DNA of 64,000 bases from Nitrospira sp. (lineage in GTDB: Bacteria > Nitrospirota > Nitrospiria > Nitrospirales > Nitrospiraceae). Below are positions 24,639-33,982 of this stretch, piece by piece. Numbering within the stretch: position 1 is the stretch's first letter; every line of letters starts with the position of its first letter. The notes below the pieces were generated by a model, which did not search any database, was not told where the DNA came from, and was given only the letters and a program-made list of their open reading frames with translations. Made by a program: the position numbers and the translations under genes. The DNA lies in the NCBI GenBank assembly GCA_016873435.1, contig VGXF01000002.1, positions 124,001 to 188,000 of the forward strand, written 5' to 3'.

Positions 24639-25091
24639 CTAGTAAATCTTCTTGATCAGGATCTCCAAGTTTGATCCGCCCGGTAAGGTCGGGTTCTTGT
24701 CGTACTGACCTTCCAAATCCCCCGGCTGCGGCTGGCCCGCCTTGCCGTCCTTGTCCACGCGGGCGACGATGTCCACCATGCCACGTAGTTCCGAGCCTGG
24801 GACCATCATGTCGGCGTTGGAGATCTCGAACAGGACCGGGAATTTGGGGCCATCAATGCGCTTGACCGCGAGCGGGCGCGGCGAGCCGCCAGGCCGGCGG
24901 ACGATTACGAACAGCGTGTCGGTTGGACTGAGGTTGGATTCCAGCTCAGGTGCGATGAGAATACGCCCTGAAATCGTGCTCTGTGTATTGGGCGCCTCGC
25001 AACCATGCGCGAGCCCCATCCAGGCGGCGATGGCAGCTAACCCGATAATCCCTCCGGCGATGCCGATACTCTGGATAGTATCTTTTTTCAC
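24639..25091 (-). CDS. Membrane-anchored orphan CcmI/CycH C-terminal-type domain
   Basis: 150 residues. An N-terminal membrane anchor (IGIAGGIIGLAAIAAWMGLA) is followed by ISGRILIAPELESNLSPTDT, LFVIVRRPGGSPRPLAV, and an end with DKDGKAGQPQPGDLEG. This pattern is that of the periplasmic C-terminal domain of the cytochrome c maturation protein CcmI, which binds apocytochrome c, but here it is separated from the CcmI membrane and TPR parts. A role in heme-protein handling is inference; the neighbourhood includes heme genes only at a distance. Confidence 0.65.
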   Translation of the reverse strand: MKKDTIQSIGIAGGIIGLAAIAAWMGLAHGCEAPNTQSTISGRILIAPELESNLSPTDTLFVIVRRPGGSPRPLAVKRIDGPKFPVLFEISNADMMVPGSELRGMVDIVARVDKDGKAGQPQPGDLEGQYDKNPTLPGGSNLEILIKKIY

Positions 25092-25579
25092 AAAATTACC
25101 TCTGGGGCAAATGATTCACGCACATTATACCGTGGCATTTCTCGTTAGCGATAGTGTCCCGGGAATTTATTTGTGATGCGGGATGGCAACGCTGGTGCTG
25201 ACAGGGCAGGCGTACTGGGCGCGGATGGTCTGAGCAGTCCGGTCGGTCCACATGGTAATTTTGGTTCCGAGCATCACTGTAAATTCACATTCCTCCACAT
25301 CGAACAATCCCTCCACAACGAAGTGAAAATTGGTCTCTCGCTGCAGCGTGCCCGCCTAGACCTCGGTGACGTCAATAAGGAGACTCAGCGCATACCGCCA
25401 CTGATGGGGGCGAGTACCACAGGCCCCTGTTGCGCCTGAGGCGGCAGGCCTGCGACGCATACGACAGCCATAGTTCAATCGCCGTGCGTGCTGTGATCTA
25501 CTTTAGAATTGCGCTACCGCTATTGTATAGTACGTTGTGCGGGATCGTTCTGTGAATATCGCACTGTGAAAGGAAGGAC
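25092..25579. other. Non-coding stretch upstream of the precorrin-2 dehydrogenase gene
   Basis: About 490 bases with only short, unconvincing frames. Near its right end TTTAGA and TATAGT are 18 bases apart (about 25502-25531), a weak promoter candidate for the 25580 gene. No RNA gene or riboswitch was recognised. Confidence 0.4.
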
Positions 25580-26203
25580 ATGGCAAATCCGGGGTTTCCC
25601 ATTACGCTCGATGTGAAGGGCCGTCTCTGTGTCGTGCTAGGCGGCGACGAGGAGGCGTCCGACAAGGCCCAGCGTCTGCTTGACGCTGGGGCTAAGGTTA
25701 CGGTCGTGAGTCCGACGTTGAACGATGCGCTGCGCAAGTTGACGGCAGGGGCAAAGGTGATTCATCGCGTGCGGCTGTTCCGAGGGCAGGATGCCGACGG
25801 CGCGTGTCTCGTCATCAATACGCTGCGGGCCGACGAGGAGTTTTCGCGCGCCCTTTATGAGCAGGCGATAAGGGACAAGTTTCTGTTGGTGTCACTGGAT
25901 CAACCCGACTACTCGAATGTCTGGATGCCGGCGGTGCTCAGCCGCGGCCATCTGCGTTGCGCAATTAGCACTAGCGGCGTAGCGCCGGCGCTGGCAAGCC
26001 GACTACGGCAGGATTTGGAGCAGGTGTTTGATGACACCTTCCAATCGTTTATGGACTGGCTCGCCTCCGTACGTGAGAGCCTCCAGGAAGGCGAATCGGA
26101 TGGGGAGCGCCGGCGTACGCTGTTGCGGGAAGCGGTGGACGGGTTCAGGCTGACTGCAAAGATCGACTATCCCAAGGCATGGCAGAACCAGAAAGCCAAG
26201 TGA
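25580..26203 (+). CDS. Precorrin-2 dehydrogenase / sirohydrochlorin ferrochelatase-type protein (Met8/CysG N-terminus)
   Basis: 207 residues. It starts FPITLDVKGRLCVVLGGDEEASDKAQRLL, an NAD-binding fold with the GG-x-x-A pattern of siroheme synthases, followed by VTVVSPTL and the dimerisation domain (RCAISTSGVAPALASRLR, with Ser/Ala pattern of the Met8 family). It would oxidise precorrin-2 to sirohydrochlorin for siroheme or heme d1. The SUMT needed to make precorrin-2 is fused in the heme operon at 42312. AAGGAAGGAC just upstream is a good ribosome binding site. Confidence 0.9.
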   Translation: MANPGFPITLDVKGRLCVVLGGDEEASDKAQRLLDAGAKVTVVSPTLNDALRKLTAGAKVIHRVRLFRGQDADGACLVINTLRADEEFSRALYEQAIRDKFLLVSLDQPDYSNVWMPAVLSRGHLRCAISTSGVAPALASRLRQDLEQVFDDTFQSFMDWLASVRESLQEGESDGERRRTLLREAVDGFRLTAKIDYPKAWQNQKAK

Positions 26204-26218
26204 GCAAGGAGGCAGATC

Positions 26219-26527
26219 ATGGTGTTGCTCGAGTTCAGCATGTCGCCGTTGGGAAAGAGCGAGAGTGTGGGGAAGTACGTCGCCCGGTCACTCGATATCA
26301 TCGACAAGAGTGGGGTGCCGTACCGTCTTAATCCAATGGGCACAGTGCTGGAAGGGGAATGGCCAGACGTCTTCCGTGTCGTGCAGAAGTGCTACGAGCA
26401 GATGCGGAAGGATTGCAACCGGATTTCCTGCACGATCAAGGTCGATTTTCGCAAAGGCCACACGGGACGGCTCGGGGGGAAGGTGGCCAGCGTTGAAAAG
26501 CGGTTAAAGCGAAAACTTCAGACGTAG
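26219..26527 (+). CDS. MTH1187/YkoF-type thiamine-binding-like protein
   Basis: 102 residues. The pattern LLEFSMSPLGKSESVGKYVARSL, YRLNPMGTVLEGE and DCNRISCTIKVDFR with a KGHTGRLGGK segment matches the MTH1187 family, small ferredoxin-fold proteins that form tetramers and bind thiamine or similar ligands in the structures known. Its biological role is unclear. It follows the precorrin-2 dehydrogenase gene by 15 bases with AAGGAGG in between, so the two are almost certainly one operon. Confidence 0.9.
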   Translation: MVLLEFSMSPLGKSESVGKYVARSLDIIDKSGVPYRLNPMGTVLEGEWPDVFRVVQKCYEQMRKDCNRISCTIKVDFRKGHTGRLGGKVASVEKRLKRKLQT

Positions 26528-26536
26528 GAGGAACGG

Positions 26537-27667
26537 TCAGTTCTCTTTGTAGACCCGCCGCACCCGCGGGCCCAGTCCGCATAGCACTTCGTAGGAAATT
26601 GTCTTCTGCCAAGCCGCCAGATCGTCAGCGGTGATTGCGTCCGCGCCCTGCCGTCCGATGATCACTGCATCTGTACCCGCGACCGCCTGCGGGATACGGG
26701 TGACATCCACCATCGTCATGTCCATGCAAACACGCCCGACGACCGGTGCACGGCTACCGCCGATTAGCACGGACGCCTTGTTAGAGAAGGACCGGCTGTA
26801 GCCGTCTGCGTAGCCGATCGGCAAGACGGCGATCTTCGTGCGCCGTTTTGCAATGAAGGTCCGGTTGTAACTCGTGCTTTCCCCTTTGTGGAGCTCGTGG
26901 ATGTGGATGACAGGAACCGCGAGCGACAGCACGGGCTTGAGTGCGGGGGCCGGCACGCGCGGCGGCAGGGTGTGGTAGCCGTAGAGCATGATCCCGGGCC
27001 GCACGGCGGTGCCGTGCGACGCAGGAAAGCGGAGGATGCCGGCACTGTTGGCCATGTGAAGTAGCGGCACTTTGAGACCGTGCGCTGCGACTGTGTCCAC
27101 GGCGTGCCGGAACGCGGCAATTTGTTGCTGGGTGAATGCGGGGTTCCCGCCATCAGCGTCTGCCAGGTGTGCCATGAGGCCTTCCCAATTAAGCGATGAG
27201 CGCCAGACTGGGTTGCGGGCTAACGCATCCATCTGATGAGGCTTGAAGCCCAGTCGTCCCATACCCGTGTCGAGTTTCACGTGCACAGCCACGCGTACGC
27301 GATGCTGCACGGCCCAGTCGGTCATGCGGCGGAGCGAATCGGTGTCGTGCAGCACGGGCGTCAGTCTGCCCTCAGCAAATCCGTCCAGTTGGTCCGGCAG
27401 GGTGGCGCCCAGCACGAGAATAGGGGCCGTGAGGCCGGCCTGGCGAAGGGCGAGCCCTTCGTCGACGGTGGCCACACAGAGCCGCTGCACGCCAGCTGTG
27501 CACAGCGCGCGCGCCACCGGGATGGCGCCATGCCCATAGGCATCAGCCTTGACGACGGCAATGATTTCGCAGGGCGGCGTCAGTCTGGACTGGACGTGCG
27601 TCAGATTGTGGAGCAGGACGGTGAGATCAACAGTGGCGACGATGGGGGAACGGGCAGCCAGCGACAT
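26537..27667 (-). CDS. alr: Alanine racemase
   Basis: 376 residues, normal length. A PLP enzyme that makes D-alanine for peptidoglycan. VVKADAYGHGA carries the Schiff-base Lys, RLGFKPHQ and SAGILR fit the barrel, and STSYNRTF contains the catalytic Tyr of the partner base. It is the last gene of the rpsB-tsf-pyrH-frr-alr run, four bases after frr, and stands convergent to the thiamine-binding-like gene. Confidence 0.96.
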   Translation of the reverse strand: MSLAARSPIVATVDLTVLLHNLTHVQSRLTPPCEIIAVVKADAYGHGAIPVARALCTAGVQRLCVATVDEGLALRQAGLTAPILVLGATLPDQLDGFAEGRLTPVLHDTDSLRRMTDWAVQHRVRVAVHVKLDTGMGRLGFKPHQMDALARNPVWRSSLNWEGLMAHLADADGGNPAFTQQQIAAFRHAVDTVAAHGLKVPLLHMANSAGILRFPASHGTAVRPGIMLYGYHTLPPRVPAPALKPVLSLAVPVIHIHELHKGESTSYNRTFIAKRRTKIAVLPIGYADGYSRSFSNKASVLIGGSRAPVVGRVCMDMTMVDVTRIPQAVAGTDAVIIGRQGADAITADDLAAWQKTISYEVLCGLGPRVRRVYKEN

Positions 27668-27671
27668 GCAA

Positions 27672-28217
27672 TTAAACTTCCATGATCTCGTGTTCCTTTT
27701 TCTTCAGCGCCTCGTCGATCTTGGCGGTGTACTGGTCGGTGAGTTTTTGAATGTCGGTCTGGGCTTTGCGCAGGTCGTCTTCAGACAGCTTGGCGTTCTT
27801 CAAGTCGTCGTTGGTCTCGTGGCGGACGGCGCGCAGCTTGACCTTGGTCTCCTCGCCGTACTTTTTGCAGACCTTGATAAGATCCTTCCGCCGTTCCTCA
27901 GTTAGCGGGGGGATTGGCAGGCGAATAATCTTGCCATCGTTAGATGGCGTGATCCCCAGCCCAGCGTTCACGATAGCCTTTTCAATTTCTTTGATCTGCG
28001 CGGCTTCCCAGGGCTGGACCGTGATGAGGCGGCTTTCCGGCACAGCCAGATTGGCCACCTGCTTCAGGGGCGTGTGCGTGCCGTAATAATCCACCCGGAC
28101 GTTGTCGAGCAGCGCTAGCGAGGCACGGCCGGTTCGCAGGCCGGCCAGCTCGCGCTTGAGGTGCTCGAGCGTGGCTTCCATCCGTTCAACGGTTTTTTTG
28201 TGAGCAGCGGTATCCAT
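27672..28217 (-). CDS. frr: Ribosome recycling factor
   Basis: 181 residues. RRF splits post-termination ribosomes with EF-G. Domain I helices and signature are clear ([18 protein letters not shown], then [33 protein letters not shown]). Standard position after pyrH, 18 bases apart. Confidence 0.97.
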   Translation of the reverse strand: MDTAAHKKTVERMEATLEHLKRELAGLRTGRASLALLDNVRVDYYGTHTPLKQVANLAVPESRLITVQPWEAAQIKEIEKAIVNAGLGITPSNDGKIIRLPIPPLTEERRKDLIKVCKKYGEETKVKLRAVRHETNDDLKNAKLSEDDLRKAQTDIQKLTDQYTAKIDEALKKKEHEIMEV

Positions 28218-28235
28218 AGTGAGCCTCGTGTGCGC

Positions 28236-28958
28236 CTAGCGACCAGTGGTGACCAGAGTCCCGATCCGCTCTCCCTGAAGCAGCCGCTTGATGTTGCCAC
28301 GTTCTTTAAGATTGAACACGATGAGCGGCAGGTTGTTGTCCATGCACAGCGTAATGGCAGTCGAGTCCATTACCTTAAGGTTGTTGGTGATAATTGTCAG
28401 AAACGGTACGTCGGTAAACATCTTAGCTGAGGGATGGGTCACCGGATCGGCTTCGTAAACGCCATTGACCTTGGTGCCTTTCATGATGACCTGCGCACCG
28501 ATTTCCATGGCCCGCAGGACGGCCGCCGTGTCAGTCGAAAAGTACGGGTTGCCGGTCCCACCAGCGAAGATAACAACGCGTTTCTTCTCAAGATGGCGGA
28601 TTGCGCGGCGTCGGATGTAGCCCTCGGCCAACTGGCGCATTTCGATCGCCGACTGCACACGCGTCATGATGTTTTTCTTTTCGAGCGCATTCTGAAGGGC
28701 CAGCGCGTTGAGAATCGTGGCCAGCATGCCCATGTAATCCGCTGAGGCCCGCTCCATGCCCTTGGCGCTGGCGGCGAGGCCGCGGAAGATGTTGCCGCCG
28801 CCGATGACGACCGCAACTTCGACGTCCATCGCGACGACCGAGGCGATTTCATCTGCAATCGCGTCCAACACGGCGGGTTCGATCCCGTAGCCCTGCTGGC
28901 CGGCCAGCAGTTCTCCGCTGATCTTGAGGAGAATCCGCTGGTACTTGGGTGCGGTCAT
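28236..28958 (-). CDS. pyrH: UMP kinase
   Basis: 240 residues. It phosphorylates UMP to UDP. Features: [12 protein letters not shown] at the N-terminus, [11 protein letters not shown] (phosphate loop), [17 protein letters not shown] and the Thr/Asp-rich [16 protein letters not shown]. It overlaps tsf by four bases, so translation is coupled. Confidence 0.97.
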   Translation of the reverse strand: MTAPKYQRILLKISGELLAGQQGYGIEPAVLDAIADEIASVVAMDVEVAVVIGGGNIFRGLAASAKGMERASADYMGMLATILNALALQNALEKKNIMTRVQSAIEMRQLAEGYIRRRAIRHLEKKRVVIFAGGTGNPYFSTDTAAVLRAMEIGAQVIMKGTKVNGVYEADPVTHPSAKMFTDVPFLTIITNNLKVMDSTAITLCMDNNLPLIVFNLKERGNIKRLLQGERIGTLVTTGR

Positions 28959-29551
28959 TCCTGCCCCAGTTGATACCGCGTGAAGCGGCGGATGCTGATG
29001 TTCTCACCGATCTTTACGATCTTCTGCGTGAGTAGTTCCTTGATGGAGACCGACGGGTCCTTGATGAACGCTTGCTCGAGCAGGCAGCTCTCCTGGTAGA
29101 ACTTTTCAACCTTGCCCTCGACGATCTTGGCCCAGGCCGGTTCGGGCTTGCCCATCTCTTTGGCCTGCGCCAGATAGATGGCCTTCTCCTTCTCGATAAC
29201 CGTGGCCGAAATATCTTCGCGCTTGACATGGGTTGGGCTCGAGGCGGCGATTTGGAGGCACAGGTCCTTCACGAAGGATTTGAATTCGTCGTTGCGCGCG
29301 ACGAAGTCCGTTTCGCAGTTGACCTCAAGGAGCACGCCAATGCGGCTGCCAGGGTGGATGTAGGCGTCGATGAGGCCTTCATTCGTTTCCCGGCCAGCCT
29401 TCTTCTGCGCGGCGGCGAGCCCCTTATGGCGCAGATATTCGACGGCCTTCTCAATGTCGTTGCCGGATTCGGTGAGGGCCTTCTGGCAGTCTAGAATGCC
29501 GGCACCGGTTTTTTCTCGGAGTTCCTTAACCAGGGTGCTATTGCTTGCCAT
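28955..29551 (-). CDS. tsf: Elongation factor Ts, short form
   Basis: 198 residues, the short type (as in Thermus) that has one core subdomain rather than the two of E. coli. It exchanges GDP on EF-Tu. Signatures: [19 protein letters not shown] at the start with the conserved TDFV ([11 protein letters not shown]) later. It lies 76 bases downstream of rpsB, with a very stable hairpin in between. Confidence 0.97.
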   Translation of the reverse strand: MASNSTLVKELREKTGAGILDCQKALTESGNDIEKAVEYLRHKGLAAAQKKAGRETNEGLIDAYIHPGSRIGVLLEVNCETDFVARNDEFKSFVKDLCLQIAASSPTHVKREDISATVIEKEKAIYLAQAKEMGKPEPAWAKIVEGKVEKFYQESCLLEQAFIKDPSVSIKELLTQKIVKIGENISIRRFTRYQLGQE

Positions 29552-29572
29552 GCGGATGCGTGTCCTTTCTTC

Positions 29573-29600
29573 AACCCGCCCCTCCGGAGAGGGGCGGGTT
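29573..29600 (-). other. Perfect 12-bp hairpin with UCCG tetraloop between rpsB and tsf
   Basis: On the minus strand AACCCGCCCCTC, loop TCCG, GAGGGGCGGGTT. The loop is of the extra-stable UNCG class closed by C-G. No U-tract follows, so it is more likely an attenuating, stabilising or processing hairpin than a full terminator. Confidence 0.7.
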
Positions 29601-29627
29601 GTGTTCGGTGATCGTGCTCAGGGACGA

Positions 29628-30428
29628 CTAGCTGCGAGACGCGGAGGCGTGTTCGACGCCGTAGGACGCTGAGCGGCTGGTCCGGACTTCCAGCATCTCC
29701 ATTGGTGCCAGGCCCGGGGCCGGCGTGGCTTCTTCGCGCTGCGTGCGGAGGTGCGTGCCCTCAATGCAGGCGTCGGCGATGCGCGAGGCGATCAGCTTGA
29801 TCGAACGAATCGCGTCGTCGTTGCCGGGGACCGGGTAATCGATGCCGTCCGGGTCGCAGTTCGTGTCCACGATGGCGACGACCGGAATGCTCAGGCGATT
29901 GGCTTCCATCACGGCGATGTGCTCCACGCGGGTGTCGAGCACGAAGACGCAGCCCGGCAGCGAGCTCATGTTCTTGATGCCGCTCAGGTTCTTTTCCAGC
30001 TTGATCCGCTCCTTGCCCATCTGGAGGAGTTCTTTCTTGGTATAGCCGCTCGAGGTTCCCTCAGCGAGGATGCCCTCGAACTTTTTCAGCTTGTCGATGC
30101 TCTTGCGAATGGTGCCGAAGTTGGTCAGCATGCCGCCCAGCCACCGCTGCGTGACCATGGGCATGTTGGCGCGCTTGGCTTCCTCCTCGATGATTTCAAC
30201 GGCCTGGCGCTTGGTACCGACGAACAGGACATTTTCGCCGGCAGCGACGGTGTCGCGGGCGAAGGCGCAGGCGGCCTCAAAGCGCTGGACGGTTTGCTGC
30301 AAGTCGATGATGTAGATGCCGTTGCGCTCGCCAAAGATGTAACGTTTCATCTTCGGATTCCAACGGTTGGTCTGGTGGCCGAAGTGCACCCCGGCTTCCA
30401 GAAGTTCTTTTATAGTTGCGGCGCCCAT
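29628..30428 (-). CDS. rpsB: 30S ribosomal protein S2
   Basis: 266 residues from the ATG at 30428, which has a GA-rich ribosome binding site upstream and gives the usual start ([20 protein letters not shown]). Other S2 hallmarks: [42 protein letters not shown]. The C-terminal 40 residues form an Ala/Thr/Arg-rich tail beyond the core. It opens the rpsB-tsf-pyrH-frr-alr run. Confidence 0.97.
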   Translation of the reverse strand: MGAATIKELLEAGVHFGHQTNRWNPKMKRYIFGERNGIYIIDLQQTVQRFEAACAFARDTVAAGENVLFVGTKRQAVEIIEEEAKRANMPMVTQRWLGGMLTNFGTIRKSIDKLKKFEGILAEGTSSGYTKKELLQMGKERIKLEKNLSGIKNMSSLPGCVFVLDTRVEHIAVMEANRLSIPVVAIVDTNCDPDGIDYPVPGNDDAIRSIKLIASRIADACIEGTHLRTQREEATPAPGLAPMEMLEVRTSRSASYGVEHASASRS

Positions 30429-30479
30429 TCCTTCCCCCTTTCTGAACCCGCGGAGCATCCCCTGCGCCGGCTGTTCCGG

Positions 30480-30585
30480 CTTCGGCGGGACGAGAGGTCT
30501 TACTCCCCTTATTCCCGGGTCACGTGGCGTGCCTACACGCCAGTGTGATGTTTGATGATCAGAGACCTACCAATGGTGGGTCTCT
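30480..30585 (-). promoter_or_regulatory. Structured leader upstream of rpsB
   Basis: Reading on the minus strand, an AGAGACC...GGTCTCT hairpin (about 30558-30584) and a GGCGTG-TAGG-CACGCC hairpin (about 30525-30542) precede the rpsB ribosome binding site. A structured rpsB leader that binds S2 is known in many bacteria; I cannot match this one to a defined model. Confidence 0.35.
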
Positions 30586-30627
30586 CTGTTTGCGGCCAAG
30601 AAGTCGCAAACTTCCTAAAGCCTTGGA

Positions 30628-30657
30628 AATTTAGCACAAGAATCGTATTTTTTGCAA
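30628..30657 (-). promoter_or_regulatory. Candidate promoter for the rpsB operon
   Basis: On the minus strand TTGCAA and TAAATT, 18 bases apart, in an AT-rich patch just after the argJ stop and about 200 bases upstream of rpsB. Confidence 0.5.
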
Positions 30658-30663
30658 GAAGCT

Positions 30664-31884
30664 TTATGAACGATAGGACGCGTTGATGCGGACGTAGTCG
30701 TAGGAGAGGTCAGTGGTCCAGAGCCGCGCGGACGCCTTCCCCTGGCCGAGATCCACCGCCACCGTGAAGTGTGCCTGCTTCACCAGACGGTCGATTTTTT
30801 TCTGTGCCGTGGGCCCAACCCCCTGGCCGGCCTTGACCACGGGGATATCGTTAAACGACAGGCTGAGCTTGTCCGGATCGATGGCAACGCCAGCCCGCCC
30901 AGTCGCCGCGATGATCCGGCCCCAGTTGGCATCGGCTCCGAAGAGGGCGGTTTTGACAAGCAGAGAGGTGCCGATGGTCTTGGCGACCTGCCGCGCATCC
31001 GAGTCGGTGGCGGCGCCGGTCACGTCGAACCGAACAACCCTGGTCACACCTTCGCCGTCCCAGACGATTTTCATTGCCAAGTCGAGGCAGACGGTATTGA
31101 GCAGATGCTGAAACACGGCCAGATCGTGAGAGCCTCGGCACAGCACCGGGTTACCGGCTGTGCCGTTTGCAAGGCACAGCACGGTGTCGTTCGTGCTGGT
31201 ATCGCCATCGACCGAAATGCAGTTGAACGACGCAGCGGTTGCCGCCGCGAGAGCCTGCTGCAGTGTCGGCTGTTCAATTGCGGCGTCGGTCGTGATGTAG
31301 GCGAGCATCGTGGCCATGTCCGGATGGATCATGCCGGAGCCCTTGGCCATGCCGCCGACGGTGATCGTCTGGCCGCCAATCTTGGCGCTGTAGGCAATCT
31401 CCTTGACCTTGAGGTCGGTTGTCATGATGGCCTGTGCCGCGTCGTGTCCGCCGGCCTTCCGCAATTTTTTCACAAGTGTCGGCAGGCCCTGACGGATGGC
31501 GTTCATGGGCAGGGGATTGCTGATGACGCCGGTGGAGCCGACGAAGATAGTTTCAGATGGCTCCTGCAGGGCCTGTGCGGCCAGCAGTGCCATTTCCCGC
31601 GCGTCGGCCATGCCCTGTGGACCAGTGAAGGCGTTGGCGTTCCCGCTGTTGATGAAGAAGGCGCGGCCGGCGCCCTGTTTTAAAAAGGCGCGATTGAGAA
31701 GGACGGGCGCGGCCTGGACGCGGTTGGTCGTGAAGAGGCCGGCGATCGGGCCGGCGCATTCGGAAACGACGAGCGAGAGATCCAGCGCCTTCGCTTTCTT
31801 GATGCCGCAGTGGATGCCGGCGGCAACAAAGCCCGTTGGAGCCGTAATACCGCCCCGCGCCATTTTAAGCGGGATGCGCGTCAT
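30664..31884 (-). CDS. argJ: Glutamate N-acetyltransferase / amino-acid acetyltransferase
   Basis: 406 residues from the ATG at 31884, which leaves 31 bases after argC; a longer frame reaches 31941 but would overlap argC. ArgJ recycles the acetyl group in arginine synthesis and self-cleaves. The cleavage site KGSGMIHPDMATMLAY (before the Thr of ATML) is intact, and FINSGNANAFTG and ANWGRIIAATGRAG are typical. Downstream of argC on the same strand. Confidence 0.96.
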   Translation of the reverse strand: MTRIPLKMARGGITAPTGFVAAGIHCGIKKAKALDLSLVVSECAGPIAGLFTTNRVQAAPVLLNRAFLKQGAGRAFFINSGNANAFTGPQGMADAREMALLAAQALQEPSETIFVGSTGVISNPLPMNAIRQGLPTLVKKLRKAGGHDAAQAIMTTDLKVKEIAYSAKIGGQTITVGGMAKGSGMIHPDMATMLAYITTDAAIEQPTLQQALAAATAASFNCISVDGDTSTNDTVLCLANGTAGNPVLCRGSHDLAVFQHLLNTVCLDLAMKIVWDGEGVTRVVRFDVTGAATDSDARQVAKTIGTSLLVKTALFGADANWGRIIAATGRAGVAIDPDKLSLSFNDIPVVKAGQGVGPTAQKKIDRLVKQAHFTVAVDLGQGKASARLWTTDLSYDYVRINASYRS

Positions 31885-31915
31885 GCAAATGCAACTGCCG
31901 ACCGGTGCGCGGCGC

Positions 31916-32989
31916 TCACGGAAAAGCTCCCGGTGCGGCAATTCCCATATCCTCTGGAAAGCCGAGCATGAGGTTCATCGCCTGGATGGCCTGGCCCGCT
32001 GCGCCCTTGACGAGGTTGTCAAGGGCTGCGACCGTGACGATCCAGCCGGCCCGTGTATCGGCAAAGACCGAGAGGTCGCAGAAATTGGAGCCCCGCACGT
32101 GTCGCGGGTTGGCTGAGACGTCCCCCTCATGGATGCGCACGAAGACTTCGTCTTTGTAGAACTCTCGATACACCGCGCGCACCTGTTCGAGCGGCATCGG
32201 CTCGTGCAGGCGGCAATAGGCCGTGCTGAGGATGCCCCGGTTCATCGGGACCAGGTGGGGCGTGAAGGCCACGGTCACCGTGCCCTGTCGTGCCTTGCCC
32301 GTTGTCGCCGCAAGGAGGCCCAGTTCCTGTTCGATTTCCGGAATGTGCCGGTGCTGGCCGATCTTGTAGGCCTCAAGCGATTCGTGCGCTTCGGGAAAAT
32401 GATAGGGGAGCGCTGGACTGCGGCCCGCGCCGGAAATCCCGGACTTGGCGTCGATGACGATCGTGTCCGGGTGAATCAGCCCCTTCGCGACGAGCGGCGC
32501 CAGTTGCAAGATCGCCGCCGTCGGGTAGCAACCGGGCGCCGCGACGAGTTTGACTTTTTTGATCGCGTCCCGGTGCAGCTCCGGCAAGCCATAGACCGCT
32601 TGTTTTAAAAGCGCCTGCTGATCGTGTTTTGTCTTGTACCAGATTTCATAGACGGATGGATCCTTGAGCCGGAAGTCCGCGCTGAGGTCCACCACGTGTT
32701 TGCCTGCCGCCATGCAGGCCGCCACCGGCTGTAGAGACTTGGTATGGGGCAGGGCGAGAAAAATCGCATCGGCCCGTTTTACCAAAGTCTCTGGCGCCAG
32801 GGCTTCGAAGGTTAGGGGCACAACTGAGGCGAGCGAGGGAAACAGCGCGGCCACCGGCTTACCGGCGGACTGCTCCGACGTGACAGCCGAGATCGTCATC
32901 TGTGGATGGCTGGCCAGCAGGCGGAGTAATTCACCGCCGGTGTAGCCACTGGCGCCGACCACTGCCACTTTGACTTTGTCCGTTCCCAC
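31916..32989 (-). CDS. argC: N-acetyl-gamma-glutamyl-phosphate reductase
   Basis: 357 residues from a GTG start. VAVVGASGYTGGELLRLL is the NADP-binding site and VAAPGCYPTAAIL holds the catalytic Cys; HRHIPEIEQEL carries the conserved His. Third step of arginine synthesis. Followed by argJ. Confidence 0.96.
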   Translation of the reverse strand: MGTDKVKVAVVGASGYTGGELLRLLASHPQMTISAVTSEQSAGKPVAALFPSLASVVPLTFEALAPETLVKRADAIFLALPHTKSLQPVAACMAAGKHVVDLSADFRLKDPSVYEIWYKTKHDQQALLKQAVYGLPELHRDAIKKVKLVAAPGCYPTAAILQLAPLVAKGLIHPDTIVIDAKSGISGAGRSPALPYHFPEAHESLEAYKIGQHRHIPEIEQELGLLAATTGKARQGTVTVAFTPHLVPMNRGILSTAYCRLHEPMPLEQVRAVYREFYKDEVFVRIHEGDVSANPRHVRGSNFCDLSVFADTRAGWIVTVAALDNLVKGAAGQAIQAMNLMLGFPEDMGIAAPGAFP

Positions 32990-33035
32990 TAGCCGCCTGC
33001 CTTGATTGTGATGCCCTTTATAAGGGGCGCGAACA

Positions 33036-33065
33036 AAAAAGGGAAGGCCTGAAGCCTTCCCTTTT
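33036..33065 (-). terminator. Rho-independent terminator of rplM-rpsI
   Basis: On the minus strand GGGAAGG, loop CTTCAG, CCTTCCC followed by TTTTTT; an A-run on the other side makes it look bidirectional. It separates rpsI from argC-argJ. Confidence 0.85.
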
Positions 33066-33087
33066 CTGCAAACTCTGCTTCAGACGA

Positions 33088-33480
33088 TTACCGCTTCGAG
33101 TACTGGAAGCGCTTGCGAGCGCCCTTCTGCCCGTACTTCTTTCGCTCTTTCACGCGTGGATCGCGCGTAAGCAAGCCTTCCTTCTTGAGGGCCGTGCGCG
33201 TGGCGGGCGTCATGGTGACGAGCGCCTTGGCGATGGCGTGCCGCAGGGCGCCGGCCTGGCCGGTCGTCCCGCCGCCATGGACGGTGGCCCGCACGTCGTA
33301 CTTGCCAAGCAGCCCGGCCACTTCGAGCGGGTACTGCACCATGGTTCTCAGCGTGGGTCTGGGGAAATACTGCTCGATTGGCTTGGTGTTGACCGTCACC
33401 TGGCCGGCACCCGGCGTGACCCATGCGCGAGCGATGGCGTATTTCCGTTTGCCTGTTGCGTACTGTATCGCGGCTCTCAT
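33088..33480 (-). CDS. rpsI: 30S ribosomal protein S9
   Basis: 130 residues from the ATG at 33480 ([20 protein letters not shown]). The conserved end [17 protein letters not shown] is complete; its C-terminal Lys-Arg reaches the P-site tRNA. Second gene of the standard rplM-rpsI pair, 34 bases after rplM. Confidence 0.97.
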   Translation of the reverse strand: MRAAIQYATGKRKYAIARAWVTPGAGQVTVNTKPIEQYFPRPTLRTMVQYPLEVAGLLGKYDVRATVHGGGTTGQAGALRHAIAKALVTMTPATRTALKKEGLLTRDPRVKERKKYGQKGARKRFQYSKR

Positions 33481-33514
33481 ACGTCTCCTTTGTTGTCCTG
33501 ACTGCCTGCGGCCG

Positions 33515-33943
33515 TTACAGCGCCAGCGCCTGGGGATTCTGCGCCCCATGCGGATGGGCGGTGCCGGCGTAGATTTTCAGTTTACGCGCCATCTGCTTGC
33601 CCAGCGGATTCTTGGGCAGCATACCTTTGATCGCTGTTTCGAGCAGCGCGGTCGGGTCCTTCTTGTGCACATGCTCGGCCGTGGCTTCCTTCAGCCCGCC
33701 CGGCCAGCCCGTATGCTGGGTGTAGGTCTTGGTCTTGAGCTTGCCGCCGGTCAGATGGATCTTACCCGCGTTGATAATGACGATGTGGTCGCCAGTGTCC
33801 ACATTTGGGGTGAAGGTCGGCTTGTGTTTCCCCCGCAGGACGGCGGCCACGCGGGCGGCGAGCCGGCCCAGGGTCTTTCCGTCTGCATCCACCACATACC
33901 ACTTCCGTTCGACTTCCAATGGTTTGGCTTGATAGCTTCCCAT
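33515..33943 (-). CDS. rplM: 50S ribosomal protein L13
   Basis: 142 residues, normal size. Signatures: [20 protein letters not shown] and [20 protein letters not shown]. First of the rplM-rpsI operon. Confidence 0.97.
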   Translation of the reverse strand: MGSYQAKPLEVERKWYVVDADGKTLGRLAARVAAVLRGKHKPTFTPNVDTGDHIVIINAGKIHLTGGKLKTKTYTQHTGWPGGLKEATAEHVHKKDPTALLETAIKGMLPKNPLGKQMARKLKIYAGTAHPHGAQNPQALAL

Positions 33944-33982
33944 GACTCCGTTCCTGCCTTTCCTCTAGACAAATACCGTTCG

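Noticed and set aside
25173-25439. An 88-codon frame upstream of the precorrin-2 dehydrogenase gene
   Set aside because: Low-complexity translation, no ribosome binding site and no family features.
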